NCBI GenBank assembly: GCA_026419775.2
Contig: JAOPGA020001834.1
Span: forward strand, 1 to 38,484
Length of the DNA: 38,484 nt
Origin: Acrasis kona
Lineage: Eukaryota > Heterolobosea > Eutetramitea > Acrasida > Acrasidae
Reading direction: 5' to 3'
Shown here: positions 1 through 9,050 of the stretch, piece by piece
Numbering within the stretch: the first letter of the stretch is position 1
Layout: each line of letters begins with the position of its first letter
Translations under genes and position numbers: made by a program
Notes under the pieces: model-generated
What the model was told of the DNA's origin: nothing
Databases searched by the model: none
The model's input: only the letters and a program-made list of their open reading frames with translations

Positions 1-358
1 AAATGCTGCACAGTAAACACAAGGCATTTGACATCACGGCCTTGAACCATGGCCACAGGAATGCATTATGCTCAATGGGATTTAAAAGAATAACAAGCAA
101 GCATACTCCGCAGGGCTTTCTCGATTTCTAAATTGATGATGCAAAACAGAAGTTGAGGAGTGGCGAACAGAAATGTTTGAGGCTTCACAAATATATCCGC
201 AATAGTTTTATAGTACACAAGCATTTGTAATGCTGGACCTACATTTTAGACAATCAGAAAAGATGAACACAATAAACATTGCCATTTAATTAAGATATCC
301 ACTGTCCAATGCTCACCATTTCACCATACACTCGACATCTAGGCGGTAATGGTGGCAG
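1..358. other. Non-coding left flank
   Basis: No gene recognised. No reading frame with a plausible start, domain or splice structure is visible on either strand. The stretch ends at the MITE-like block starting at 359. Confidence 0.5.
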
Positions 359-568
359 TATCACGGTTTTCGATATAACTTCAATATAAAATTGATAATA
401 TTTTGAATTATTATTGAACTAAAATCGATTATCGTTTATTGATTTAAAATTGAATCAAAATCGAATAAGCATCAATTATTGAATATTAATCGAAGTAATG
501 TCGAACAGAGTTCGAAAATTGAATAATAATAGAACGGAGATTGAAGTGCAATCGATTTTACACTGATA
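359..568. mobile_element. MITE-like AT-rich block with degenerate terminal inverted repeats
   Basis: A roughly 210-bp AT-rich segment whose ends are imperfect inverted copies. The left end (359-385) starts TATCA, has CGAT in the middle and ends ACTTCAAT. The reverse complement of the right end (540-568) has the same three blocks in the same order. The interior is crowded with ATTGAA, TCGAA and ATCGAT words. This would fit a non-autonomous DNA transposon remnant. I see no clear target-site duplication and no coding capacity, so the call is tentative. Simple AT-rich low-complexity DNA is the alternative. Confidence 0.35.
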
Positions 569-800
569 CACCCTATTGCGTTACTAGGGGTGGGATACCA
601 AAACTCGGTCTCAGTCACACAAACACCACATCAAGCATGTTATAATAAATAAATCTCTTGCTTAACGGGATTTCTGTTTGATTCTAATGCGGAAAAACGT
701 TTGTGATCTTGTCCTCAACAAAAAGAGTTTTGTAACTGGAACACTCTATTATTGTATTCTTATTATGGTAACATAATTCTTTTAATAGGATCACACTAAT

Positions 801-830
801 ATGAAGTCGCAGGGAACAGATGACTCTTGA
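801..830 (+). promoter_or_regulatory. Possible upstream ORF before the protease
   Basis: A nine-codon ATG-to-TGA frame ends 11 bases before the protease ATG at 842. If it lies in the mRNA leader it could lower initiation at the main start. Transcript data are needed to know whether the leader includes it. Confidence 0.25.
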
Positions 831-841
831 ATTATAAAAAA

Positions 842-2206
842 ATGATCACAATATCCCTCACAAAACTATTAATTTTATGCTTTTCAGTCAGCCTCGTAAC
901 CTGTATATTCAATGGCATTCCTGTACAGCAGGGAGAGTTCCCCTACCTGGCCTATATAATTGTGAACACTGACACTGGAGGGTACACATGCGGTGGTGGC
1001 ATTGTATCAAGTAAATATGTAATATCTGCGGCGCATTGCACTTATGGAAGTTCTTATCAAATCATCCTTGGAAGGATTGATGTAAATGGATATAGAAGGG
1101 CAGACCTCTATAATGTTAAGAGCGTGAGAAGACCCGATGACTTTGGATCCTTGTGGTTTGACTACAACGATGTTGCAGTTTTTGAATTAGACCGAGATGT
1201 ACCAGAAAACCCTGGATACATTGAGTACATGAACATTGGATTACAATCACCACCTGAGGGAGCAACCGTTAACATTGCTGGATTCGGGTTTCTTGCAGGA
1301 CAAACAGGAACAACAATTGCGCACAAAGGAACCCTTCCAGTAGCTCAGAACTCTGATTGTAATGTTTTTGATTCTTTCAATTCAACATATAACTTCTGTG
1401 CAAATGATCCCGAACTATACACGTAAGACGGACTTTTTAAAAATTTCATCTCATTATTCTTTAGATGTGCTGGTGACAGCGGAATCCCATACGTTATTAA
1501 GCCGACTGGATCTGATAAGTGGGTTTCCGTTGGAATAAACAGTTATACAAGCTCTGGTCTTTGCGGAAGTAGAAGTCCTCAAGGTGTGGTTGCTAGAATT
1601 TCCACAATGATTCAATACATTACCGATAACACCCAAGATGCTCCACCAAAATTCGTGAACATTGATTATAGTGATTGGTCGGTTCCCCCAACACCAACAC
1701 CCACACCAACCCAAACTCCAACTCCTACACCAACTCAAACTCCTACGCCCACTCCCACTCCCACATTAACTCCAACCTCCACCCCCACACCTACTTTCAC
1801 TCCAACACTCACTCCTACACCATCTCCAACGACAACCATCACTCCCACTCCAACCCCAACAAGAACACCAACCACAACTCCAACATCTCCACCAACTCCA
1901 ACATCAATTCCAACAACCTCACCTACTTTTACACCAACAACATTTACCCCAACAACAAGGACACCCACTGCTAATCCAACATCAACACCAACATCACCCA
2001 ATCCTACTTTTACATACGCTCCAACTCAAATATTTAACCCAACCACAGCAGTGCCAACAACGTTACCACTACCAGCGACGACAGCAAATATAGCATCACC
2101 ACCTCAAAACGAAAACAATAACAACCCAACAGAAAGAAGTAATGCAAGTACATTAAGTTCCATAAGTTTGGTTTTGATATGTGTCATGACAATACTATTA
2201 CTTTAA
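842..2206 (+). CDS. Secreted trypsin-fold serine protease with Thr/Pro stalk and hydrophobic C-terminal tail
   Basis: Two exons, 842-1422 and 1465-2206, flank a 42-nt GT-AG intron and give 440 residues. An ORF beginning at 827 would start at TTG, so the ATG at 842 is preferred. Residues 1-21 form a signal peptide. The chymotrypsin-like N-terminal motif IFNG follows directly (22-25), leaving no visible propeptide. The triad is His65 (SAAHC), Asp110 (YNDVAV) and Ser199 (CAGDSG); the intron splits the codon two before the CAGDSG block. The residue six before the catalytic Ser is Tyr rather than the Asp of true trypsins, so Arg/Lys specificity is unlikely. A Thr/Pro-rich stalk (about 264-410) leads to a hydrophobic tail (about 422-440) after an Asn-Ala-Ser, consistent with a GPI signal or terminal membrane anchor. 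It is therefore probably tethered at the cell surface or in a phagosome. AATAAA overlaps the stop. Confidence 0.85.
1423..1464 (+). other. 42-nt intron in the protease gene
   Basis: The donor is GTAAG and the acceptor TTTAG. Removing it restores the frame and produces the GDSG active-site block. Retention gives a stop codon immediately at the donor (ACG TAA). Confidence 0.85.
1686..2080 (+). repeat. Thr-Pro codon repeat tract
   Basis: Degenerate CCAACA/CCCACT-type hexanucleotide repeats encode alternating Thr and Pro with occasional Ser, Gln and Phe. The repeats are imperfect, so this looks like a long-lived mucin-like stalk rather than a recently expanded microsatellite. Length variation between strains would be expected. 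Confidence 0.8.
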
Positions 2207-2343
2207 ATAAAATATCTTTTTAATGAAACAAGGTGTCATATCGTGTGTTGCAAGGGACTTGTCCAAATTGATGGTTCCATTTCGTTAAAGCACGTGCGTC
2301 CAATTGACCATTCGATAACGAATTAAAAAAATTACAAACAAAC

Positions 2344-5039
2344 ATGGAGAAACTGATACCCATCATCAATAAACTACAAGATGTGTTCCATAACGTCGGA
2401 ATGCTGGACACTATCGACTTGCCTCAAATCGCAGTCGTTGGAAGTCAAAGTTCTGGAAAAAGTTCAGTCTTGGAGAATATCGTAGGAAGAGATTTCCTTC
2501 CAAGAGGTTCTGGTATCGTCACTCGTCGCCCATTGGTATTGCAGCTCATTCACCATCCCGCGTCAAAAACTAAAACAGCAGATGCTGCCAAACAAGAAAA
2601 GAAGGCTCAGGACAATGAAACCAACGAGAACGAGTGGGGAGAGTTTTTACACATTCCCAACAAGCGCTTTCACAACTTTGCCGAGATCAGAGATGAGATT
2701 AACTTGGAAACTGATCGCGTCACAGGAAAGAACAAGGGAATTTCACCCCTGCCAATCCATCTCAAGATCTACTCCCCCTATGTACTCAACCTCACGTTGA
2801 TTGATTTACCCGGAATCACCAAGGTACCCGTTGGTGACCAACCTAAGGACATTGAGAATCAGATTAGAAAGATGATTGTACAATACATTTCCAAACCCAA
2901 TTGCATCATTCTAGCCGTCACAGCCGCTAACACTGACATTGCCAATTCTGACGCTCTCAAGTTGGCCAGAGAACAAGACAAGAGAGGAGACCGCACCGTC
3001 GGCGTACTCACCAAGTTGGACATTATGGACAATGGAACCGACTGCTTGGATGTATTGCAAGGAAAGGTGATTCCGTTAAAGTTGGGATTCATCGGTGTGG
3101 TCAACCGCTCACAAGCAGACATTCATGAGAGCAAAGCCATCCGTCAAGCAGTCGAAGACGAAGCAAAGTTCTTTAACAACCATCCAGCCTACAAGAACGT
3201 CAGCGACAGAATGGGCATTCCATACTTGAGCAAACAATTAAACTTGATCCTTTTGAATCACATCAGACACGTCCTACCAGAGATCAAGAGCAAGATTGCA
3301 CAATTAATCGCACAAGCTCAACAACGCCTACAAGAATACGGCGTGCCAGTCAACGAGGGAGGCATGAGCAACGGCGCCCTGCTATTGTCTCTACTGACCA
3401 AGTTCAGCACCGACTACGTGGACGTCATCGACGGTCGCAACACCGATCTCTCCACCAACGATTTATTCGGAGGTGCAAGGATCAATCACATCTTCACCAA
3501 GAAATTCTTCCCATACCTCAGCAAGATGGACGCCTGCGAGAACTTGACGGAATTCGACATTAGAAATGCCATCAGAAACGCGAAGGGACCCAGGACCAGC
3601 CTATTCATTCCAGAGGCCAGTTTTGAAATGTTGGTCAAGAGACAAGTCAAGCAATTAGAAGATCCATCCCTTCGATGCGTCGACCAAGTGTACGAAGAAT
3701 TAGCCAGCATGGTGGACCACTGCGAAAAGTGCTTGGCAAGGTTCCCCAACCTGAAGGAAAAGACCAAGGAATTCGTCACCAACTTGTTGAGAGAATACAG
3801 CGAACCACTCAAGGAATTCATCAGAAATTTAATCAGCATCGAGTTGGCTTACATCAACACCAACCATCCAGACTTTTTCAAGGGGGGTCAAACTGCAATC
3901 ATGTTGATGGAAAAGATGAATCCGAACGCACAACAATCACAACAACAACTCAATCAACTACCACAACATCCACCACTACCCAATCAAAACAATGCATACA
4001 ATCAACAACCAGTGCAACAGAGCGGAAGAGGAAACATTGTACAGAGGCAACAACAAGTACCTCAGAGGCAACAACCACCACAGGTAAGTACTTTATATGG
4101 TGTAGAGTAGTGTGATGATTTGACGTGTGTGTGTACGAAATGGAGTGTGCGTGCGTGCGTGATGTGATGGGTGGTGGATGAGAGAAGAGCGAAAATAGTT
4201 TGAGAGTAGCACTGAATAAGAGTGAGTGTGTGTACGGTATCCATCCCTCCCACCTGCACATTCACATCTTTCAGCAGCACTCGATCAAAACACACAATAT
4301 TACTCTCTCTCGAAAGAACAAATGTGACTCACATCTATGACAGGAAGACACACAGGGCGATTGGTATGACATCATGTCCACCACCGACCCAAGATATAAG
4401 AAACAACCACCACCACCACTGCCCAACAGCGCTCGTTCCAGTGCACCAGCACCAGCGGTGGTGGATAAAAAGGTACAGCACAGCGGATTCTTGAGTAATT
4501 TTTTCGGAAGCAAGAAGGCTGAGGATGAAACCTCCGCAGCAGTGCCATCGCCACAAGAGGTGACGCCTGCTCATCATCCATACGACACCACCACCACCGC
4601 ACCACCACCACCATCACATCACAACCAACAAGTATATTCACGCTCACATTTCACGCTACTCACACCTTTCTTTTTTATTTTTTACACATGATAGGATGAC
4701 TATAATCAAATCAGCGGACCTTACAGCGAGAGCTTACCGGTGGATAGAGAGACACAAGAGATTGATATCATCAGGACGTTGTTGAGTGCTTACTTTGCCA
4801 TTGTGTTGAAGAACATTAGCGATAGCGTTCCGAAGGCAGTGATGCACTTTTTGGTCAACAAGAGCAAGGCCAATTTACAGAGCGAATTGGTGCGTAATTT
4901 GTACAAGGATGATTTGTTTGAGGATTTGTTGAGGGAGAATGATGAGATTGCGCTCAAGAGAAAGGCAACTGCCAAAATGTTGAAGGTGTTGCAACGTGCT
5001 CAGGATATTATCAACGAAGTGAGAGATTTAAAGTTGTAA
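2344..5039 (+). CDS. Dynamin-family GTPase (DymA/Vps1-like)
   Basis: Three exons, 2344-4083, 4344-4631 and 4695-5039, encode 790 residues. The GTPase motifs are the P-loop GSQSSGKS (33-40), the switch Thr60, DLPG (154-157) and TKLD (223-226). A middle/stalk region follows. Then comes a Gln/Pro-rich segment (about 525-580, extending into exon 2) in the place where classical dynamins have PH and Pro-rich domains. The C-terminal GTPase effector domain is in exon 3. The lack of a PH domain and the Q/P-rich insert match Dictyostelium dynamin A and fungal Vps1, which act in membrane scission during endocytosis, vacuole or contractile-vacuole traffic and organelle division. The start follows an A-rich leader and aligns with family N-termini. 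Exon phases are all 0. Confidence 0.93.
4084..4343 (+). other. 260-nt GT-rich intron in the dynamin gene
   Basis: The donor is GTAAGT and the acceptor GACAG. It is far longer than the other introns here and contains GTGTGT and GTGCGTGC tracts. Nearer AG sites (for example after 4274) lead to in-frame stops, which fixes the acceptor at 4343. Without splicing, translation stops after eight extra residues and the effector domain is lost. Confidence 0.75.
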
Positions 5040-5065
5040 TAAAGTAGTTTTAGATGATTTTTATT
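5038..5065. terminator. Overlapping bidirectional poly(A) signals
   Basis: AATAAA on the plus strand (5038-5043) overlaps the dynamin stop codon. AATAAA on the minus strand (5065-5060) overlaps the stop codon of the coiled-coil gene. The two coding regions are separated by 21 bases. Confidence 0.65.
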
Positions 5066-5860
5066 CATTGCGTTGTGGTGATGATGATGATGGTGCCAAG
5101 TAACTAATGTCTTGATTGGTTTGTGTGACTAGATTCTTGAGCCTGTTGATTTGGTCCCTCAAATCATTTACTTCCTTGCTCTTTTCTTGAACGTAATCTA
5201 CAAATTGACCTTGAGTGGCATTGAGTCTACTTGATTCGTAGGTGAGGAGTTGTTTGTACTTGTCTGTAATGTGTTAGTGAATCAAGATGATGATGATGAG
5301 AACGTACCAATCTGTCCTAGATATTCATCTTCAAGCTTCTTCAAGTGGAGTGCTTGTAGATAGTTTAGGCGTTCGTCTTGGTTCATTTCGTGACTATTGT
5401 ATTTGTTTTCGGCAAAGTGTACTGTTGGGTGGCCTTGCTCATCAAAGTCTACTTTTACTTTTTGTTGCTTTGGTGCAGGTTTGTTGTACATGTGTTGGTT
5501 AAGCTGCTTTTGTTCCAACAAATCCAATTGCTTCTGCATTAGTTCCATCTCCTTTTTTTTAATTCGAATGAATTCTTTTAGCTTTTCTTTTGTCTTTTTT
5601 TTGTCATGTTTCATATCCGTTATTACATCATTCAATCTAGATACTGTTTGATGTTAATATGCGTGTTTATGTGAATATTTATTACTCTCTCTAACATATA
5701 AATCCTCTTTTCTTTTATAATCCTTCTGTATAACCTCTACAAACTACAGATTAGTCATCGCTAATAATCTCTTACTTACTGTTCTTAATCTATTGATTGC
5801 ATTATCTTTGTTAAGCTGGGACTGCTTCAATTCTAATATCTGCGATTCCCACTCATCCAT
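5061..5860 (-). CDS. Coiled-coil protein, function unknown
   Basis: Four exons read on the minus strand: 5860-5780, 5725-5686, 5643-5308 and 5263-5061. All boundaries are GT-AG and keep one frame through to TAA, giving 219 residues. Exon 3 is the strongest evidence. The small exons 1 and 2 are my reconstruction from splice signals and phase agreement (phases 0, 1 and 1). The product is rich in Lys, Glu, Leu and Gln with heptad-like spacing, so it is probably an extended coiled coil. It has a short central non-coiled stretch and a Ser/Pro-rich tail. I do not recognise the family. Its start is 95 bases from the divergent RRM gene, so the two probably share a promoter region. Confidence 0.65.
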
Positions 5861-5955
5861 TGATAAAATAATAATAACGGTTATCACGTAATAAAGTTAC
5901 TTATCGTAACCGCCAAAATGTACACCACCCATGCGGATACTAATTTACCACTAAT

Positions 5956-7212
5956 ATGGTTTTAAAAGGTCAAAATAATTGTACAACTATTTCTTTTCGC
6001 TTGGCGAGATCCAACAATTTGAATCGCTTTTCAATTGTAATCGCTCAACCTGGCATCCTCACAATTAAGATGGAAAGGAGGAACCAAAACAACAAACGGC
6101 AACTCGAATATCGAAACAATAATAATAATAACAACGGAAATCAAAGGGTCGTCATTAATGATCATCGGAACAAGAGGCATAAATTCAATCAATCAGATGA
6201 CGACGGTTTCGACCCCAATGATGACCGCAGGAACATTAACATAATGCCCAACGAAGATTTGAAGTATTATATATTCCTTACTAATCTACCCTTTAACACA
6301 TCGTGGCAAGAGTTAAAAAACTTTAGCACATGTAAGTACGACCGTCATTTAATGACACTAACACAGATAATAGCTTGCGGCGATGTTGTTTTTGCAAGAA
6401 TATTCAAGGGCAACGATGGTCAGTCGAAGGGCTATGGGCTCGTGCGATTCGAAAGAGAGGACCAAGCCAACAAAGCCATGCGCACCCTCAACAATAAACA
6501 AATCGGAAATAGATGCGTTAATGTTTATCCAGCAGAGAAGAAGAGCAGCATTCGTCCCAAATCAAACAACAATAATACAAACAATACAGAGAACCAGCAG
6601 CAGCAACAGCATGCGTTTAGGGATAAAGAATATTCTCCGGCGCCTTACAAAGAAGATGAATACTATTCTCCGCAAGGTGCGAACGGCAGAAGAAGTCAGT
6701 CGCCAGCAAGTTTTGACAGAGGAAGCAGCAGATCTCCTCGCAGAAGTCGCTCTAGATCAAGATCATCCAGTTACGAAGACTCCCGCAGCATTAGTCCAGA
6801 AAATAGGGGTCGGTTCAGTCCTGACGACAATCATCACTTTAACCGTCAACAGCAGCCTGATACGAATTACTTTAGAGGAGACGATCAGCAGCAGCAACAC
6901 ACGCCTACCAACAACCAAGAAGAATCAATACATGTAAAAGAAGAATACAATAATAATAATACTTTTGACGTAAACACATCACCAACATCATCTTCGTCGG
7001 TAGGGAACGTATCGTTGAAGCAAATAAGCAAGAGCGAACTTTTAGAATTGATTCGGGAGACTCGTCAAACATTAAATAACTATGAAGCAAAACTAAGGGC
7101 CATGGAGAAGCACGAAAGACATTTACAATACATTGATAGGGAGTTAGAAAAGAAGCGAAAAGAAATGGATGAGTTAGAAAAGAAACGAAAAGAAATGGAT
7201 GAATTAATGTAA
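5956..7212 (+). CDS. RNA-binding protein: Asn-rich N-terminus, one RRM, RS region, C-terminal coiled coil
   Basis: Exons are 5956-6331 and 6374-7212 (404 residues spliced), with a 42-nt intron that has no in-frame stop. If retained it adds 14 residues. The RRM has RNP2 in YIFLTNLPF and RNP1 in SKGYGLVRF. Splicing gives the expected short loop before CGDVVFARIF. Downstream are Gln/Asn-rich stretches, a Ser-Arg cluster typical of splicing regulators, and a C-terminal coiled coil with a duplicated ten-residue unit. ATG 6070 has the better context (A at -3, G at +4) and may be the true start. The 38 residues before it are not obviously conserved. It is probably a nuclear mRNA-processing factor. 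Confidence 0.8.
   Translation: MVLKGQNNCTTISFRLARSNNLNRFSIVIAQPGILTIKMERRNQNNKRQLEYRNNNNNNNGNQRVVINDHRNKRHKFNQSDDDGFDPNDDRRNINIMPNEDLKYYIFLTNLPFNTSWQELKNFSTCKYDRHLMTLTQIIACGDVVFARIFKGNDGQSKGYGLVRFEREDQANKAMRTLNNKQIGNRCVNVYPAEKKSSIRPKSNNNNTNNTENQQQQQHAFRDKEYSPAPYKEDEYYSPQGANGRRSQSPASFDRGSSRSPRRSRSRSRSSSYEDSRSISPENRGRFSPDDNHHFNRQQQPDTNYFRGDDQQQQHTPTNNQEESIHVKEEYNNNNTFDVNTSPTSSSSVGNVSLKQISKSELLELIRETRQTLNNYEAKLRAMEKHERHLQYIDRELEKKRKEMDELEKKRKEMDELM
6332..6373 (+). other. 42-nt frame-preserving intron inside the RRM
   Basis: The donor is GTAAGT, with a CTAAC-like branch sequence and acceptor ATAG. Length divisible by three and absence of stops mean both spliced and unspliced mRNAs are translatable. 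The acceptor seven bases upstream (CAG) would break the frame. Confidence 0.7.
7141..7200 (+). repeat. Two 30-bp tandem units
   Basis: Two adjacent 30-bp copies differ at one base. They encode a duplicated Glu/Lys-rich ten-residue coiled-coil unit at the end of the RRM protein, indicating recent duplication. Confidence 0.85.
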
Positions 7213-7249
7213 AAACGATAACAGCAGGTTTTGACAATTAAAATTGTTT

Positions 7250-8221
7250 TTATGCAATGTCTTTTTCTATGGTGTGTTTTCTGCTTTGTATCCGTTCTTC
7301 CATTGTTTGTTCGCTGTCCATGTATGCTTGGTTCTTGACTTGATTTAAAAATTTTGCATTGTTGTTGGGTTGTATCTTGACCTGCTCTTGAGTTTGTTGA
7401 GATATACTCTTTTGGTGTCTCTCCTGTAACATTTTTTTTGCATCCTCCATCATCTCCTGTAGCTTTGCATTACGCTCTTCTTCAGAGAGTTGTTTCTTTT
7501 CTTGACGTGGAGAGCGAGATTGCTTTGATCTAGACCGGCGTGGACTTGGGCTTCGCACTCTCCTCCGTCGATCTTCCCTATCATCAGGACTGCGACGAGG
7601 ACTACGGTGTGTGTTCCGTGGACTGCGACGAGGACTATATCTGCGGTCACCACGTGGACTGGGACTGCGACTATATCTGCGTTCAGATCTCCTCGGAGGA
7701 CTATAATTATCTCTATGCTTTTTACGATCAGGACTATAATTACGTCGATAAGAACGACTTGGAGGACTAACACTGCGATCTCTTTTATTGTACTTATCAT
7801 CTTCATTGTTAAGCTTTTCCAGTTTTCTCTTCTTTTTTTCTTCCTTTTTCTTCTTCTTTTCCTCTTTTCTTTTTCTCTTTTCTTCCTTTTCTCTTATTCT
7901 CTCTATAAATTCTGGGTCTTCCAGTTTTGCTTTTAGTGCCTTCAGTTCTTGCGTTCGCATTGATATAAAAGGATCTTCCCTTGCCAGTACTGATGCTTTT
8001 TCATTTTCAGATTTTCTTTCTGGTCCACGTTTTAAAAATAAAGCTCCTGGGGCGTTAGTTTTTCGAATTTTATCAACATCATGCTCTGCGACTTCGGATT
8101 GAATTCGTTTATTCCCCAATAAATATTCGTCAAGAGACCCTTTCGATTGATTGTTGTATTGCTTTGGGTCTTTGTACATCCATGATAAGTCGGAACTCGA
8201 AGATTCCTCCCTTCCTGACAT
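7250..8221 (-). CDS. Cwc25-like (CCDC49) spliceosome factor with RS-rich tail
   Basis: A single exon of 323 residues. Near the N-terminus (13-34) a Leu-Ser-Trp-Met-Tyr block is followed by Asp-Glu-Tyr-Leu-Leu-Gly. This pair, and a later REDPF block, match the conserved middle of Cwc25, which helps activate the spliceosome for the first step. Lys/Glu helices, a long Arg/Ser/Pro region (about 145-240) and a helical tail follow. The family's usual N-terminal segment of about 70 residues with its KSWHP motif is missing, and I find no upstream exon for it within the 163 bases before the next gene. Either the gene is N-terminally shortened or that exon is too diverged to see. It converges on the RRM gene with 37 bases between stops. 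Confidence 0.65.
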   Translation of the reverse strand: MSGREESSSSDLSWMYKDPKQYNNQSKGSLDEYLLGNKRIQSEVAEHDVDKIRKTNAPGALFLKRGPERKSENEKASVLAREDPFISMRTQELKALKAKLEDPEFIERIREKEEKRKRKEEKKKKKEEKKKRKLEKLNNEDDKYNKRDRSVSPPSRSYRRNYSPDRKKHRDNYSPPRRSERRYSRSPSPRGDRRYSPRRSPRNTHRSPRRSPDDREDRRRRVRSPSPRRSRSKQSRSPRQEKKQLSEEERNAKLQEMMEDAKKMLQERHQKSISQQTQEQVKIQPNNNAKFLNQVKNQAYMDSEQTMEERIQSRKHTIEKDIA

Positions 8222-8384
8222 GATGATTTGTTTTGTAAGTGGTTGTAAGGATCAATTTTAAGGTATTTGAACGGAATGCTTCCCTTCCTGCCGTTCTCGT
8301 TTCGTTGCTTCATGGCATCGCTCAGCTTGTAAGTCGCAATAAATACCAATCAACTAACATAGGTTAGCTTTAACTGTAATATCT

Positions 8385-9031
8385 ATGCTGGATACCATTC
8401 ATACAAGTCCCTACAAAGCCATGACCTCACCCAAACATCTAGATGGCTCATGTATTGGTAAGACATACGCAACTACGCTCCGACACTATAACAATAGGGT
8501 TGTAATTGCAATTTTCGTTCTGTTCGAAAATCTTTTTGAAGTAGTTCTGCTAAACATTGTACCATTTTATCCCGAAATTAAGTTTTATGGGCTATTGGGA
8601 TTAGTGATTAATCCATTCTCCCCCACTCATTTTGTTTTTGGTAACTTTGATTCACCAACCTTATACTAATCCATCAGAGATCGTTATACCAGCATCAAAA
8701 GCTTACGGAGTCGAAGATCAAATTATAAAAGTATCAGCACTAGCACTACGGGTAAGTTGATTCATCAACATGATTCCATGTGTAACATTAATAGTACTCA
8801 ACCACAGTCATGGCCCACATTTTCAAGAAGCTTGTCGAAAAATCTTCTCATCTCAGCGCACTGTCCCCAGAATACCTTGCCGAATTGGCAAAAGAGCTTA
8901 GCGACATGAGTTTTTCGGTCTCCCATGCACGTAACAAGTTGGCAAAGATTGGAAGAAGAAGTTTGGGCGGAGTGGATGCAACCACACCTAGGGACAGCAT
9001 GACCTTACGCAAACCCATTCGCATACATTAA
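8385..9031 (+). CDS. Small Ser/Arg/Lys-rich protein, function unknown
   Basis: Proposed exons are 8385-8457, 8680-8756 and 8810-9031, with a first intron of about 220 nt and a second of about 55 nt. The last exon (from ATG 8810, or joined from upstream) reads as a basic helical segment with PEYLAELAKEL. The middle exon is Ser/Arg-rich. The first join uses an AG two bases after a competing CAG, chosen because it keeps the frame, so the 5' part is uncertain. If only the last exon is real, the protein is 73 residues. I do not recognise a family. AATAAA overlaps its stop. Confidence 0.4.
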
Positions 9032-9050
9032 TAAACTTTTTATTGTATTA
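9029..9050. terminator. Shared bidirectional poly(A) region
   Basis: Plus-strand AATAAA (9030-9035) overlaps the stop of the small gene. Minus-strand AATAAA (9044-9039) lies just beyond the CAP stop. Only 16 bases separate the two coding regions. Confidence 0.65.

Noticed and set aside
585-605. TAGGGGTGGGATACC resembling a hAT end
   Set aside because: I found no inverted partner nearby and it does not match the ends of the hAT element at 30952-33489.
1735-2001. Minus-strand Gly-Val repeat ORF
   Set aside because: It is the antisense of the Thr-Pro codon repeat of the protease and has no splice or start support.
3950-4647. Several overlapping minus-strand ORFs
   Set aside because: They are shadows of the dynamin Gln/Pro region and its GT-rich intron, with low-complexity products.
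8032-8349. Minus-strand ORF that might supply the Cwc25 N-terminus
   Set aside because: It is in another frame, its sequence lacks the KSWHP-type motif, and it overlaps the Cwc25 coding exon.
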